Positions 4,809 to 12,867 are shown, numbered from the stretch's first letter. The stretch is 15,838 nt of DNA from Pseudomonadota bacterium (GCA_023426505.1 JAFAAP010000092.1:1-15838), one strand, 5' to 3'. Notes: generated from the sequence alone by a model not told the origin. Numbers and translations are program-made.

Positions 4809-7800
4809 TTAGGCCGTCTCAAGAATGCGCTCGGCGCTCTGCAGATCGACCGAGACGAGTTGGGAGACGCCGCGCTCGGCCATGGTGACGCCGAAGAGCC
4901 GGTCCATGCGGGCCATGGTGATCGGGTTGTGGGTGATCACCACGAAACGGGTCTCGGTCTGGCGCGCCATGTCCTCCAGAAGGTCGCAGTAGCGCTCCAC
5001 GTTGGCGTCGTCGAGCGGGGCGTCGACCTCGTCGAGGACGCAGATCGGCGAGGGATTCGTGAGGAACACGGCGAAGATCAGCGCGGTCGCCGTCAGGGCC
5101 TGCTCGCCGCCGGACAGGAGAGTCATGGTCTGGGGCTTCTTGCCCGGCGGACGGGCCAGGATGTCGAGCCCGGCCTCGAGGGGATCGTCCGAATCGACGA
5201 GGGTCAGCTCGGCCGTGCCGCCGCCGAACAGGGTGGTGAAGAGGCGCTTGAAATGGGCGTTCACCACGTCGAAGGCGGAGAGCAGGCGCTCGCGGCCCTC
5301 GCGATTGAGGCTGCCGATGGCCTGGCGCAGGCGCTTGATCGCCTCCACCAAGTCGCCCCGCTCGGCGGCCAGGCCGTTGAACTTGGCTTCGAGCTCGCCC
5401 AGCTCCTCGTCGGCGCGCAGGTTGACCGCGCCCAGCCGCTCCCGGTCGTTCTTGAGAGAATGCAGCTTGGCCTCGATCTCCGCCTGCGAAGGCAGCTCGA
5501 TTCCCTCCTTGAGGCCGGCCATCTCGATCAGGCCGGCCGGCGTGGTCTCGAGGTTCTCGGCGATGTTGCGGGTGATCTCGGCGAGGCGCTGGACCGCCGC
5601 CTCGTGGCGGGCCTGGGATCCCGCCCGCGACTCGCGGGCGCCCGAGAGGGCTTCGAGGGCCGCGCGGGCGGCGCGGTCGGTCTCGGCGAGGTGCGTTTCC
5701 GCGTCGGCCAGGCGGTCGGCCGCCTCCTTGCGCTTGGCCTCGGCCTGCTCGATCTCCGACAGGAGGGAACGGCGGCGCAGCAGGTAGGTGTCGGGAGCCT
5801 CCAGCAGCCGCTGGTGCTCGTCCTGGGCCCGCTCCAGGCGTTCGCCCAGGTCCTCGTGCGCCTTGGCGGCCCGGGCGGCGCGCTCGGTCCAGAGCCGGAT
5901 GTCGGCCGCGAGCGAGTCCTGCCGGCGGCGGCGCAGCTCCGCCTCATGCATGAGCGCCTGAAGGGCGGCGCGCGCCTCGGAAGCGGCGGCGCGGAACTCG
6001 GCCACGCGGGTGCGCTCCTCCAGCAGGCGGCTCTCCAGATCGGGCGCGGGCGCGAGATCTTCGAGGTTGGCACGCGCGGCTTCCGCCCGCTCTTGGGCCT
6101 CGCTCTCGCTGGCGGAGATGCGGGCGAGCGCCTCCTGCAGGGCCGAGCGGCGCTGGCCGAGTTCGGCTTCCTTGCGCTCGGCGGCGGCGAGGCGGGTGCG
6201 GGTGGCGTCGAGCGCCTGCCGGGTCTGGCGGGCGGTCTCGATGGCCTGCATCTCGCGGGACGCGGCGATGCGCACCGCGTTCAGGGCCTCCTCGGCTTCG
6301 TGCCGCAGATGCTCAGCCTGCTCCCGGGCCTCGGCCGCCTCGCGTTCCAGGTCGCCGAGGCGGTTCTTCTCGGCCAGGCGGCGGGCCGCCGGTGAGGGCG
6401 CTTCCGCGGCTGTGGTGAAGCCGTCCCAGCGCCACAGGTCGCCCTCCTGGGACACCAGGCGCTGACCCGGCTTGAGCAGGTGCCGCAGGCGCAGGCCGTC
6501 TTCCTTGCTGACCACGCCGATCTGGCGCAGGCGGCGCTGGAGCGCGGCCGGAGCGGTCGAGAGATCCGCAAGCGACCGGACGCCTTCCGGCAGGGCCGGA
6601 TCGTCCCCGCCGGCGCCGGTCTCGGCCCAATGGGCCGGGGCAGAGGGATTGGTGGAGGCCTCGAGGTCGTCGCCAAGGGCCGCGCCGAGGGCGGTCTCGT
6701 AGCCCTTCCGGACCGTGATCTGGTCGACCGCCGGAGGCCAGAGATCGCCGGTCGCGGAGGTGACGAGCTTGGCGAGCGTCCGGACCTCGGTCTCGAGCCG
6801 CTGGGCCTGGCGCTCGGCCTCGTTCAGGGGTTGGCGCAGCCGGTTCTCGGCCTCGCGGGCGGCCGCGACCGACTCGCGGGCTTCCATAACGGCCTCTTCG
6901 GCGGCCTGGGCGGCCTCCTCGGCCATGGCGGCCTCTTCGCGCAGGTCGTCGATCGGCGGCGAATCGTCGGTCGAGGCGGACAGGGCCTCGATGTCGCGCT
7001 CGATCCGCTCCCGCTCGGCCGCGAAGCGCGCGGCGCGTTCCATCTCCTCGCGCACGGACCGCTCCAGGGCGGCGCGGCGGGCATTGAGGTCGGAGGTCTG
7101 GGCCTGGAGGGCGCTTAAAGAAGCCTCGGCCTCGGCCAGCTCCGCCTCCACGTTCGTCAGGCGCTCCTGGGCCTCGGCGCGGGCGTCGTCCGCCCCGTCC
7201 GTGGTCAGGGCGATCTCGGCCTGCTCCTGCCTGAGGCGCTCGATCGTCGCTTCGGCGTCGGTGCGCTGCACCGCCTCGCGGGCGATGTCGCGGTTGAGGT
7301 CGCCGATATGGCGTTCCAGCTCGCTCACCCGGTCCTTCGACCGGCGCTCCTCCGATTCGAGCTCGCTGCGGGCATGGGTGAGGCGCTGGAGGGCGGCGGC
7401 CGCGGCGGCTTCCTCCTGGCGCAGGCCCGGCAGCGCATGGGCGGCGACGGCCTGGGCCGTGGCGGCCCGGGTCTGCTCCTCGGTCAGGTCCGCGACCGCC
7501 TTGAGGTTGTCGGCCACCTGCTTCTCGGCGGCGGCCGCCTGCTCGCGGGCATCCGCGAAGGCGAGGGCATACATCAGCGCCTCGAGGCGCCGGATCTCGG
7601 CCGAGAGGTTCTTGTAGCGGGAGGCCTGGCGGCCCTGGCGCTTGAGGCTCTCGATCTGGCTTTCGAGCTCCCGCAGCACGTCCTCGACGCGGACCAGGTT
7701 GTCCTCCGCGGCCTTCAGGCGCAGCTCGGCCTCGTGGCGGCGGGCATGGAGGCCGGCGATGCCGGCGGCGTCCTCCAGGATGCGGCGGCGAGCCTGGGGC

Positions 7801-8267
7801 TTGGCCGAAATGATCTCGCTGATCTGACCCTGCCGCACAAGGGCGGGCGAACGGGCGCCGGTCGCGGCGTCCGCGAAGAGAAGCTGCACGTCGCGGGCGC
7901 GCACTTCCTTGCCGTTGACCCGGTAGGTCGAGCCTTCCTCGCGTTCGATCTTGCGCGAGACTTCGAGGAGATCCGAATCGTTGAAGGCGGCGGGCGCCGT
8001 GCGCTCGCCGTTGTCGATGGTGAGCAGGACCTCGGCCGAGTTGCGCGCCGGGCGGTTGCCCGAACCGGAGAAGATGACGTCGTCCATTCCGGTGGCGCGC
8101 ATGTTCTTGTGCGAGTTCTCGCCCATGACCCAGCGCAGGGCCTCGACGAGGTTGGACTTGCCGCAGCCGTTCGGCCCGACCACGCCGGTCAGGCCCGGCT
8201 CGATCAGGAAGTCCATGGGCTCGACGAAGGTCTTGAACCCGGCGATGCGAAGGCGCGTCAGCTTCAT
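4809..8267 (-). CDS. smc: Chromosome segregation ATPase SMC
   Basis: A 1152-residue SMC protein that, with ScpA/ScpB, extrudes loops of and organises the chromosome. The N-terminal head has Walker A GPNGCGKSN (31-39), the SGSGNRPARNSAEV region and the LVRQGQI Q-loop (around 146-148). Two long coiled-coil arms (about 165-500 and 625-980), rich in Ala/Glu/Arg, flank a hinge (about 505-620). The C-terminal head carries the ABC signature LSGGEQ (from 1051), Walker B ICVLDE with Asp1079/Glu1080, the D-loop APLDDANVERY, and the H-loop ITHN. Length is normal for bacterial SMC. The start MKLTRLRIAGFKTF matches the family, and GGAAAGG lies upstream of the ATG. It follows the DsbA-like gene by 45 bp. 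The hinge is of the compact alphaproteobacterial kind rather than the Bacillus kind. Confidence 0.97.
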   Translation of the reverse strand: MKLTRLRIAGFKTFVEPMDFLIEPGLTGVVGPNGCGKSNLVEALRWVMGENSHKNMRATGMDDVIFSGSGNRPARNSAEVLLTIDNGERTAPAAFNDSDLLEVSRKIEREEGSTYRVNGKEVRARDVQLLFADAATGARSPALVRQGQISEIISAKPQARRRILEDAAGIAGLHARRHEAELRLKAAEDNLVRVEDVLRELESQIESLKRQGRQASRYKNLSAEIRRLEALMYALAFADAREQAAAAEKQVADNLKAVADLTEEQTRAATAQAVAAHALPGLRQEEAAAAAALQRLTHARSELESEERRSKDRVSELERHIGDLNRDIAREAVQRTDAEATIERLRQEQAEIALTTDGADDARAEAQERLTNVEAELAEAEASLSALQAQTSDLNARRAALERSVREEMERAARFAAERERIERDIEALSASTDDSPPIDDLREEAAMAEEAAQAAEEAVMEARESVAAAREAENRLRQPLNEAERQAQRLETEVRTLAKLVTSATGDLWPPAVDQITVRKGYETALGAALGDDLEASTNPSAPAHWAETGAGGDDPALPEGVRSLADLSTAPAALQRRLRQIGVVSKEDGLRLRHLLKPGQRLVSQEGDLWRWDGFTTAAEAPSPAARRLAEKNRLGDLEREAAEAREQAEHLRHEAEEALNAVRIAASREMQAIETARQTRQALDATRTRLAAAERKEAELGQRRSALQEALARISASESEAQERAEAARANLEDLAPAPDLESRLLEERTRVAEFRAAASEARAALQALMHEAELRRRRQDSLAADIRLWTERAARAAKAHEDLGERLERAQDEHQRLLEAPDTYLLRRRSLLSEIEQAEAKRKEAADRLADAETHLAETDRAARAALEALSGARESRAGSQARHEAAVQRLAEITRNIAENLETTPAGLIEMAGLKEGIELPSQAEIEAKLHSLKNDRERLGAVNLRADEELGELEAKFNGLAAERGDLVEAIKRLRQAIGSLNREGRERLLSAFDVVNAHFKRLFTTLFGGGTAELTLVDSDDPLEAGLDILARPPGKKPQTMTLLSGGEQALTATALIFAVFLTNPSPICVLDEVDAPLDDANVERYCDLLEDMARQTETRFVVITHNPITMARMDRLFGVTMAERGVSQLVSVDLQSAERILETA

Positions 8268-8283
8268 CGACGCGCCTTTCCGT

Positions 8284-8302
8284 CCCGCCCCGCCGGGGCG
8301 GG
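8284..8302 (-). promoter_or_regulatory. GC-only hairpin just upstream of the smc ribosome binding site
   Basis: CCCGCCCC (8284-8291) pairs with GGGGCGGG (8295-8302) around a 3-nt loop, within the 45-bp gap between the DsbA-like gene and smc. There is no T-run, so it is unlikely to terminate. It ends about 16 nt before the smc ATG and might modulate translation or transcript processing. Confidence 0.4.
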
Positions 8303-8312
8303 GCAGGGGAGC

Positions 8313-8951
8313 TTATTCTCCCAGCAGAGGCTTGATGATCTTCTCAAGCTCATCGATCGACATGTTTCCGGGGTGGCGTTGGCCGTTGATGAAGAAGGTC
8401 GGGGTCGAGTCCACGCGGAACTGCTCCATACCCCGGTTCTTCACCGCATTCACAGCGTCATAAAGTTTCTGGTCCTTCAAGCAAGCATCAAATTTCTCCT
8501 GTGAGAAACCTGCCTGGCGCATCATGGTCCGGAGGGCGTCCAGGGGCTTGTCGGTGAAGGCCCAGTTCCGCTGCTGGTCGAAGAGCAGGTCGGTGATGGG
8601 GTAATATTTGCTCTCGCCGTCGCAGCGGGCGAGCATGAAGCCGGCCGTGGCCAGGGGATCGAGCGGGAACTCGCGCAGGACGAATCGGACCTTGCCCGTG
8701 TCGATGTAGCGCTTCTTCAGCTCCGGCCAGGTCTCCTTGTGGAAGGCGGCGCAGTGGGAACAGGTCAGCGATGCGTATTCGATGATCGTCACCTTGGCGT
8801 CCTTGGGACCCAGGGCCACGTCGCCGAGGGGCCCCTCGGTGGCGAGGTCAGCCGGGGCGACGTTCTGAGCCAGGGCCGGGAAACTCGTGGCGATCAGGGC
8901 CGTGGCGGCCGCGGTGCCGAGAAGCTGAAGCGTTTGACGCCGGGTGATCAT
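8313..8951 (-). CDS. DsbA-family thiol:disulfide oxidoreductase, exported
   Basis: A 212-residue exported thioredoxin-fold protein (DsbA/BdbD-like, Thioredoxin_4 type). The N-terminus MITRRQTLQLLG plus a hydrophobic stretch and PALAQ looks like a twin-arginine (Tat) signal with Arg4-Arg5 and cleavage near Ala28. The active site is Cys64-Ser-His-Cys67 in YASLTCSHCAAFH; the cis-proline loop is DSTPTFFINGQRHPG. An alpha-helical insertion lies between, as in DsbA. A longer frame opens to 9143, but those extra 64 residues are Arg/Ser-rich and run antisense-like through the DUF721 gene, so the ATG at 8951 ahead of the signal peptide is preferred. It probably forms disulfides in periplasmic proteins; DsbB is not in view. 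It lies between the DUF721 gene and smc, on the same strand. Confidence 0.9.
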   Translation of the reverse strand: MITRRQTLQLLGTAAATALIATSFPALAQNVAPADLATEGPLGDVALGPKDAKVTIIEYASLTCSHCAAFHKETWPELKKRYIDTGKVRFVLREFPLDPLATAGFMLARCDGESKYYPITDLLFDQQRNWAFTDKPLDALRTMMRQAGFSQEKFDACLKDQKLYDAVNAVKNRGMEQFRVDSTPTFFINGQRHPGNMSIDELEKIIKPLLGE

Positions 8952-9024
8952 CTGAAGAAGGCTCCGTAAGGATACGTCGTTCTGCGGTAGAATGACTTGG
9001 GATATGTGGCAAGCGACAGATCTG

Positions 9025-9528
9025 TCACGCTTTCGTGCGCGAGCCGACGACCGCCTGCCCGAGCCGGTCGAGGGCGGCCTTGAGAGCATCCTCCTCGATC
9101 GGCGCCAGGAGACCGTCGAGGCGCTTCCGCTCCTCCGGCCCAAGGACCGGTGACGCCTGCTTCTTCTTCTCGAGTCGCCGGACGGGTCCCTGCTTGAGCA
9201 CCAGTTTTCCGATGCAGCGCCAGCCGTAATAGGCGTTCACCCGCTCGATCACCACAGGCGCCATGTGCTGCATCTCCAGCGCGAAGGCGCCCTCGACCCG
9301 GACCACGAGGGTCGCCGGGTCGGGCCGCGCGTCCGGATCGGCATGGGGGCTCTTGCGCTTCCACTCGATTTTGAGCGGCTGGGTGAAGGCGGCGAGACGG
9401 TCGCCGACGATCTCGGGCCAGGCCATGATGATGTCCGACGTGGCGAAGCCCTGCGCCGCCAGGCTCGGGCTGAGACAGACGTCGAGAAATTCGGCAAGGG
9501 GCCGGGGCCGGTGTCTCGGCTGTCGCAT
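9025..9528 (-). CDS. DUF721 protein (DciA-like)
   Basis: A 167-residue cytoplasmic protein with a DUF721 domain in its N-terminal two thirds: RPLAEFLDVCLSPSLAAQGF, then IIMAWPEIVGDRLAAFTQPLKIEW, TLVVRVEGAFALEMQHMAPVVIERVNAYYGW and KLVLKQGP. The W-x-E-I-V-G and Q-H-x-x-x-V-I-E-R-V/I-N patterns are typical. DUF721 includes DciA, the ancestral loader/operator of the replicative helicase DnaB, so a DnaB-linked role is plausible but not shown. A Lys/Arg-rich linker and helical tail follow. The ATG at 9528 was chosen; an in-frame GTG at 9585 would add 19 residues and use up the whole gap to mutY, leaving no promoter space. It is transcribed toward the DsbA-like gene and smc, divergently from mutY. 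Confidence 0.8.
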   Translation of the reverse strand: MRQPRHRPRPLAEFLDVCLSPSLAAQGFATSDIIMAWPEIVGDRLAAFTQPLKIEWKRKSPHADPDARPDPATLVVRVEGAFALEMQHMAPVVIERVNAYYGWRCIGKLVLKQGPVRRLEKKKQASPVLGPEERKRLDGLLAPIEEDALKAALDRLGQAVVGSRTKA

Positions 9529-9546
9529 GGTGTTGGTCCAAAAGCC

Positions 9547-9582
9547 ACGTTGGAATATTGAAGCGGGCTCGTTATTCCACGT
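9547..9582. promoter_or_regulatory. Inverted repeat in the mutY / DUF721 divergent gap
   Basis: ACGTTGGAATA (9547-9557) is mirrored by TATTCCACGT (9573-9582), identical except for one extra T in the left arm, with a 15-bp spacer. The right arm ends 3 bp before the mutY ATG. It could be a shared operator for the two divergent genes. No clear -35/-10 pair or ribosome binding site for mutY was found in the 57-bp gap. Confidence 0.4.
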
Positions 9583-9585
9583 CAC

Positions 9586-10698
9586 ATGTTAACGCCCGCC
9601 TTGCGCGCCACCAAGCCTCGCTCCGACGATCTCCTCGCCTGGTACGACCGGCACCGGCGCGACCTGCCGTGGCGCGCGAGGCCGGGCGAGACCGCGGATC
9701 CTTACCGCGTCTGGCTTTCCGAGATCATGCTGCAGCAGACGACCGTGGTGGCGGTCAAACCCTTCTACGAGCGGTTCCTGGAGCGGTTTCCCACGATCGA
9801 ATCGCTGGCCGAGGCCCCGGCCGACGCGGTGATGCAGGCCTGGGCGGGCCTCGGCTACTATTCCCGCGCCCGCAATCTCCATGCCTGCGCCAAGGCGGTT
9901 GTGGAAAACCATGGCGGGCGTTTCCCCGGGACGGAGGCCGAGCTTCTCAAGCTCCCCGGCATCGGCGCCTACACGGCGGCCGCGGTCGCAGCGATCGCCT
10001 TCGACCGGAAGGCTGCCGCCGTGGACGGCAACGTGGAGCGGGTCGTGTCTCGCCTCTTCATGGTCGAGGAGCCGCTCCCCAAAGCAAAGCCCCTCATCCG
10101 GGCCTTGACCGAGGAGATCGTTCCCGAGGACCGGCCGGGCGACTTCGCCCAAGCCGTCATGGATCTCGGCGCCACGATCTGCACGCCCAAGCGCCCGGCC
10201 TGCGCCATCTGCCCGTGGATGCAGCCCTGCCAGGCGCGCGCCGCCGGCCTTCAGGAGACGTTCCCGAAGAAGCAGAAGAAGGAGACGGGGCAGCTGCGCA
10301 AGGGCGCCGCCTTCGTGGTCCTGCGCGCCGACGACAGCATCCTGCTGCGCACGCGGCCGCCGCAGGGACTGCTCGGCGGCATGGTCGAGACGCCGACGAG
10401 CGCCTGGGAGCCGGATTACGAGCCCTCCCGCGCCATGGTGGACGCCCCCATCGAGGCGCGCTGGAAGCGCCTGCCTGGCGTCGTCCGCCACGTCTTCACG
10501 CATTTTCCCCTGGAGCTCACGGTCTTCCTCGCCAAGGTCCCGAAGGACGAACCCGCCCCCGAGGACATGCGCTGGACCCCGCGCCACCAGCTCCACGAGG
10601 AGGCGCTGCCCGGCGCCATGAAGAAGGTGCTGGTCCATGCCTTGGGGGACATGCCGGCCCCGAAGGCCGCACCCAAGGCGAAGAAGGCGAAGGCCTGA
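9586..10698 (+). CDS. mutY: A/G-specific adenine DNA glycosylase MutY
   Basis: A 370-residue base-excision repair enzyme that removes adenine mispaired with 8-oxoguanine. The catalytic core (about 12-220) contains Glu46 in LSEIMLQQT, the helix-hairpin-helix LPGIGAYTAAAVAA (123-136) and Asp147 in VDGNVERV, equivalent to E. coli Glu37 and Asp138. The iron-sulfur cluster loop has Cys199-x6-Cys206-x2-Cys209-x5-Cys215. A NUDIX-like C-terminal domain (about 235-350) that recognises 8-oxoG follows; HVFTHF corresponds to the E. coli FSH loop. The last 15 residues are Ala/Lys-rich. The ATG at 9586 has no recognisable ribosome binding site, but MutY homology starts within 20 residues and no better start exists in frame. 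It ends 6 bp from the convergent LysR gene. Confidence 0.96.
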   Translation: MLTPALRATKPRSDDLLAWYDRHRRDLPWRARPGETADPYRVWLSEIMLQQTTVVAVKPFYERFLERFPTIESLAEAPADAVMQAWAGLGYYSRARNLHACAKAVVENHGGRFPGTEAELLKLPGIGAYTAAAVAAIAFDRKAAAVDGNVERVVSRLFMVEEPLPKAKPLIRALTEEIVPEDRPGDFAQAVMDLGATICTPKRPACAICPWMQPCQARAAGLQETFPKKQKKETGQLRKGAAFVVLRADDSILLRTRPPQGLLGGMVETPTSAWEPDYEPSRAMVDAPIEARWKRLPGVVRHVFTHFPLELTVFLAKVPKDEPAPEDMRWTPRHQLHEEALPGAMKKVLVHALGDMPAPKAAPKAKKAKA

Positions 10699-10704
10699 CC
10701 GGCT

Positions 10705-11601
10705 TCAGCCGCCCACCAGCGCCTTCCGGTGGCGCTTGAACAGGGTCGCGAGCGCGTTCGCCACGCGCTGGACGCTCTCCCGGTTGCGGCTGCGGCGGTG
10801 GATGACGAGGAAGACGTCCTCGATCAGGTCTCCCTGCGGCTTCGTCACCTGAACAAGGTCCGGGTCCGAATCGCCGAGCCAGCAGGGCAGGAAGGCGGCG
10901 CCGAGGCCGGTTCTCGCCGCCTGGTAACGAATCGGCATATCGCCGATCCGGGCCGAGACGGTGCGGCCTTTCGCGAAGTCGGCCACATAGGCGGCCTGGC
11001 GCGAGAGGGTCGGGTCCTCCGGCGGGGCGATGACGGCCTTAGGGTCGGGCGTCCGGGCATACATGGCGAATGCGATCTGGCCGATCCTGCGCACCACGAG
11101 GTCCTCGGATTCGTCCGGGAGCGTGCGCATGCGCAAGGCGATGTCGGCCTCGCCGGCCGCGAGATCGAGCTTGCGCCGGGTCGGGATGTAGGCCGTCTCG
11201 GCGGGTTGCGCCGCCTCGTGGATCTCCGCCGCGTGGAGCGAGAGGAAGAGGCTCACTGACGCCGTGGCGGTGATCCGCACCGGGGCCGACGGGTCCGGGC
11301 GGTAGGCGGCGGCGATCCTGGGAACGGCGTTCGCAGCCTCGGCCATGGGGGAGGCCGCCTCCAGCACGGCGCGGCCGGCTTCCGTCAGGTCGAGATTGTT
11401 GGGGCCGCGCTGGAACAGGGAAACGCCGAGGGTCTCCTCCAGAGCCCTGATGCGGCGCGCGACGGTCGGCTGGCTCAGGCCCATGGAGCGGCCGGCCCCG
11501 TTCATCGATCCATGAGCCACCACAGCCAGGAAGATCCGCAGGTCGTCCCAGGACGGTTCGGCGTCTGCGGGCCAGGGTGGGTCGAGAGAAGGAGCAGCCA
11601 T
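10705..11601 (-). CDS. LysR-family transcriptional regulator
   Basis: A 298-residue LysR-type regulator. The winged helix-turn-helix is at about residues 17-76: WDDLRIFLAVVAHGSMNGAG, then LSQPTVARRIRALEETLGV and SLFQRGPNNLDLTEAGRAVL. The effector domain starts near residue 108 (PVRITATASVSLFL) and runs to about 285. It shows the usual fold pattern, with LAAGEADIALRMR and GLGAAFLPCWLGD as expected. The ligand is unknown. An alpha/beta hydrolase gene starts 359 bp away in the opposite direction, the usual arrangement of a LysR regulator and its target; a 16-bp palindrome in the gap is a candidate binding site. No good ribosome binding site precedes the ATG at 11601, but the N-terminal HTH leaves no later start. 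It is convergent with mutY. Confidence 0.9.
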   Translation of the reverse strand: MAAPSLDPPWPADAEPSWDDLRIFLAVVAHGSMNGAGRSMGLSQPTVARRIRALEETLGVSLFQRGPNNLDLTEAGRAVLEAASPMAEAANAVPRIAAAYRPDPSAPVRITATASVSLFLSLHAAEIHEAAQPAETAYIPTRRKLDLAAGEADIALRMRTLPDESEDLVVRRIGQIAFAMYARTPDPKAVIAPPEDPTLSRQAAYVADFAKGRTVSARIGDMPIRYQAARTGLGAAFLPCWLGDSDPDLVQVTKPQGDLIEDVFLVIHRRSRNRESVQRVANALATLFKRHRKALVGG

Positions 11602-11960
11602 GAGACGATGCTAAAGCTTTTCGGGATGTTGGACATGGGGGATCGCTCGCGCTCCACAAGGCTGAGATGAGGCCCGACCTTGGCGCGGGACGGGGCAATG
11701 CGCAGCCCGGCGCAGATGTGCGGGCGCTCTTCATCCGTGGCGGTGTCGCGCCTGTTCACAGGCGGCCGGTTTTGCGGCAAAAGAGCGATGCGCCGCCCCG
11801 CGCGGCGCCTTGGCGAAGGACGATTCCCCGTGCCCCTCATCCGTTAGCGACGCTGTCCGACACGACGATCGCCGACAGGCCGCCCGATTCCCGGGCCGCT
11901 TCGTCATGGCCTTTGTCGGCCGAGGCTTCGGCTTCGGTCGGATCAGACGGATGAACGACA
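11602..11960. other. Divergent intergenic region, no gene recognised
   Basis: 359 bp between the LysR and hydrolase starts. Open frames exist on both strands but are Arg/Pro/Ala-rich, overlap flanking genes and match nothing I recognise. It holds AAAGCTTT near the LysR start (11613-11620), a 16-bp palindrome (11749-11764) and a GC hairpin (GCGCCGC/GCGGCGC, 11790-11808). It should contain promoters for both genes, but no convincing -35/-10 pair was found. Confidence 0.5.
11749..11764. promoter_or_regulatory. 16-bp palindrome, candidate operator for LysR regulator
   Basis: CGCCTGTTCACAGGCG has perfect 7-bp arms around a 2-bp centre. It lies about 150 bp before the LysR start and 200 bp before the hydrolase start. 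The dyad symmetry fits a protein-binding site; the assignment to this LysR regulator is inference from position, and it does not obviously match the T-N11-A LysR box. Confidence 0.35.
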
Positions 11961-12848
11961 ATGTCCAAACTTCAGAACACCACCGGCGCCGCGATGCGCG
12001 GAACGATCCGCTCGGGCGCCTTCGAACTCTCCTATCGCGTCGAAGGCAGCGGACCGCCCGCCATCGTGATCGGCAGCGCGGTCTACTACCCGCGCGTCTT
12101 CTCGGCGGCCTTGCGGCAATCGCTGCGGCTCGTCTTCCTCGATCACCGCGGCTTCGCGAAAGCGTCCGGCGACGTGCCCGTGTCCGACTATGCGTTCGAC
12201 GTCGTGCTCGACGACATCGAGCGGGCGCGTCGGTATCTCGGCCTCGGCAAGGTCGTGATCATCGGGCATTCCGGGCACGGATACATGGCGCTTGAATATG
12301 CCAAGCGCCATCCGGCCCATGTCTCGCACGTGGTGATGATCGCCACCGGCCCAAGCCATCGGGCCGAGCACATGCAGGTGCTCGAACGGCGCTGGCAGGA
12401 ATCCGTCTGCCCTGAGCGGAAGGAACGGCTCGCGCGCGATCTCGCGCTGCTTCCCACCCAGATCGAGGCCGCGCCGGAGAAGCGCTTCGTCGCTTACTGC
12501 GTCAGGATGGGGGCGCGGAGCTGGTACGACCACACCTTCGACGCGGGTCCCCTGTGGGAAGGCGTGCACGTGAACATGCCGGCCTTCGACCATCTCTGGG
12601 GCGAGGTCTTTCGCGACATCGACATCGCGAAGGGGCTCGACGGGCTCGACGCTCCGGTGCTGCTGGCGCTCGGGCGCCATGACTACCTCGTGGCGCCCTA
12701 CGAGACCTGGGAGCCCTACCTGGAAAGCTTCCGCGACCTGACGGTGCGGGTCTTCGAGAAGAGCGGTCACACGCCGCCCTTCGAGGAGAGCGAGCTCTTC
12801 GACGCCGAGCTGCTACGGTGGCTCAAGGAGCGCGGGCGCACGGCCTGA
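11961..12848 (+). CDS. Alpha/beta hydrolase
   Basis: A 295-residue alpha/beta-hydrolase-fold protein without a signal peptide, so probably cytoplasmic. The nucleophile elbow is GHSGHG with Ser104. The acid is probably Asp241 in LLALGRHDYLVAP and the base His270 in KSGHTPPFEES, giving a complete triad. FLDHRGFAKASG (59-70) matches the strand-3/loop pattern of proline iminopeptidase-like and other AB_hydrolase_1 enzymes, and GSAVYYPRVF around 38-47 is in the oxyanion-loop position. A cap domain (about 130-225) is present, with Trp/His-rich segments. Substrate is unknown; an ester- or peptide-hydrolase is plausible. The ATG at 11961 lacks a strong ribosome binding site; Met12 (11994) is an alternative. 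It is divergent from a LysR regulator and ends at a terminator hairpin. Confidence 0.88.
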   Translation: MSKLQNTTGAAMRGTIRSGAFELSYRVEGSGPPAIVIGSAVYYPRVFSAALRQSLRLVFLDHRGFAKASGDVPVSDYAFDVVLDDIERARRYLGLGKVVIIGHSGHGYMALEYAKRHPAHVSHVVMIATGPSHRAEHMQVLERRWQESVCPERKERLARDLALLPTQIEAAPEKRFVAYCVRMGARSWYDHTFDAGPLWEGVHVNMPAFDHLWGEVFRDIDIAKGLDGLDAPVLLALGRHDYLVAPYETWEPYLESFRDLTVRVFEKSGHTPPFEESELFDAELLRWLKERGRTA

Positions 12849-12867
12849 TCGGCGCCGGCAAGGAGTC

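Noticed and set aside
8952..9143. N-terminal extension of the DsbA-like protein
   Set aside because: The extra 64 residues are Arg/Ser-rich, overlap the DUF721 gene and would bury the Tat-like signal peptide internally.
9529..9585. GTG start adding 19 residues to the DUF721 protein
   Set aside because: It leaves no space for a promoter for either divergent gene, covers the inverted repeat, and the added residues show no family resemblance.
11731..11961. Possible small genes in the LysR-hydrolase gap, on either strand (also 11667-11954 and 11810-12295)
   Set aside because: Composition is Arg/Pro/Ala-rich, frames run into flanking genes, and none has a good ribosome binding site or familiar motif.
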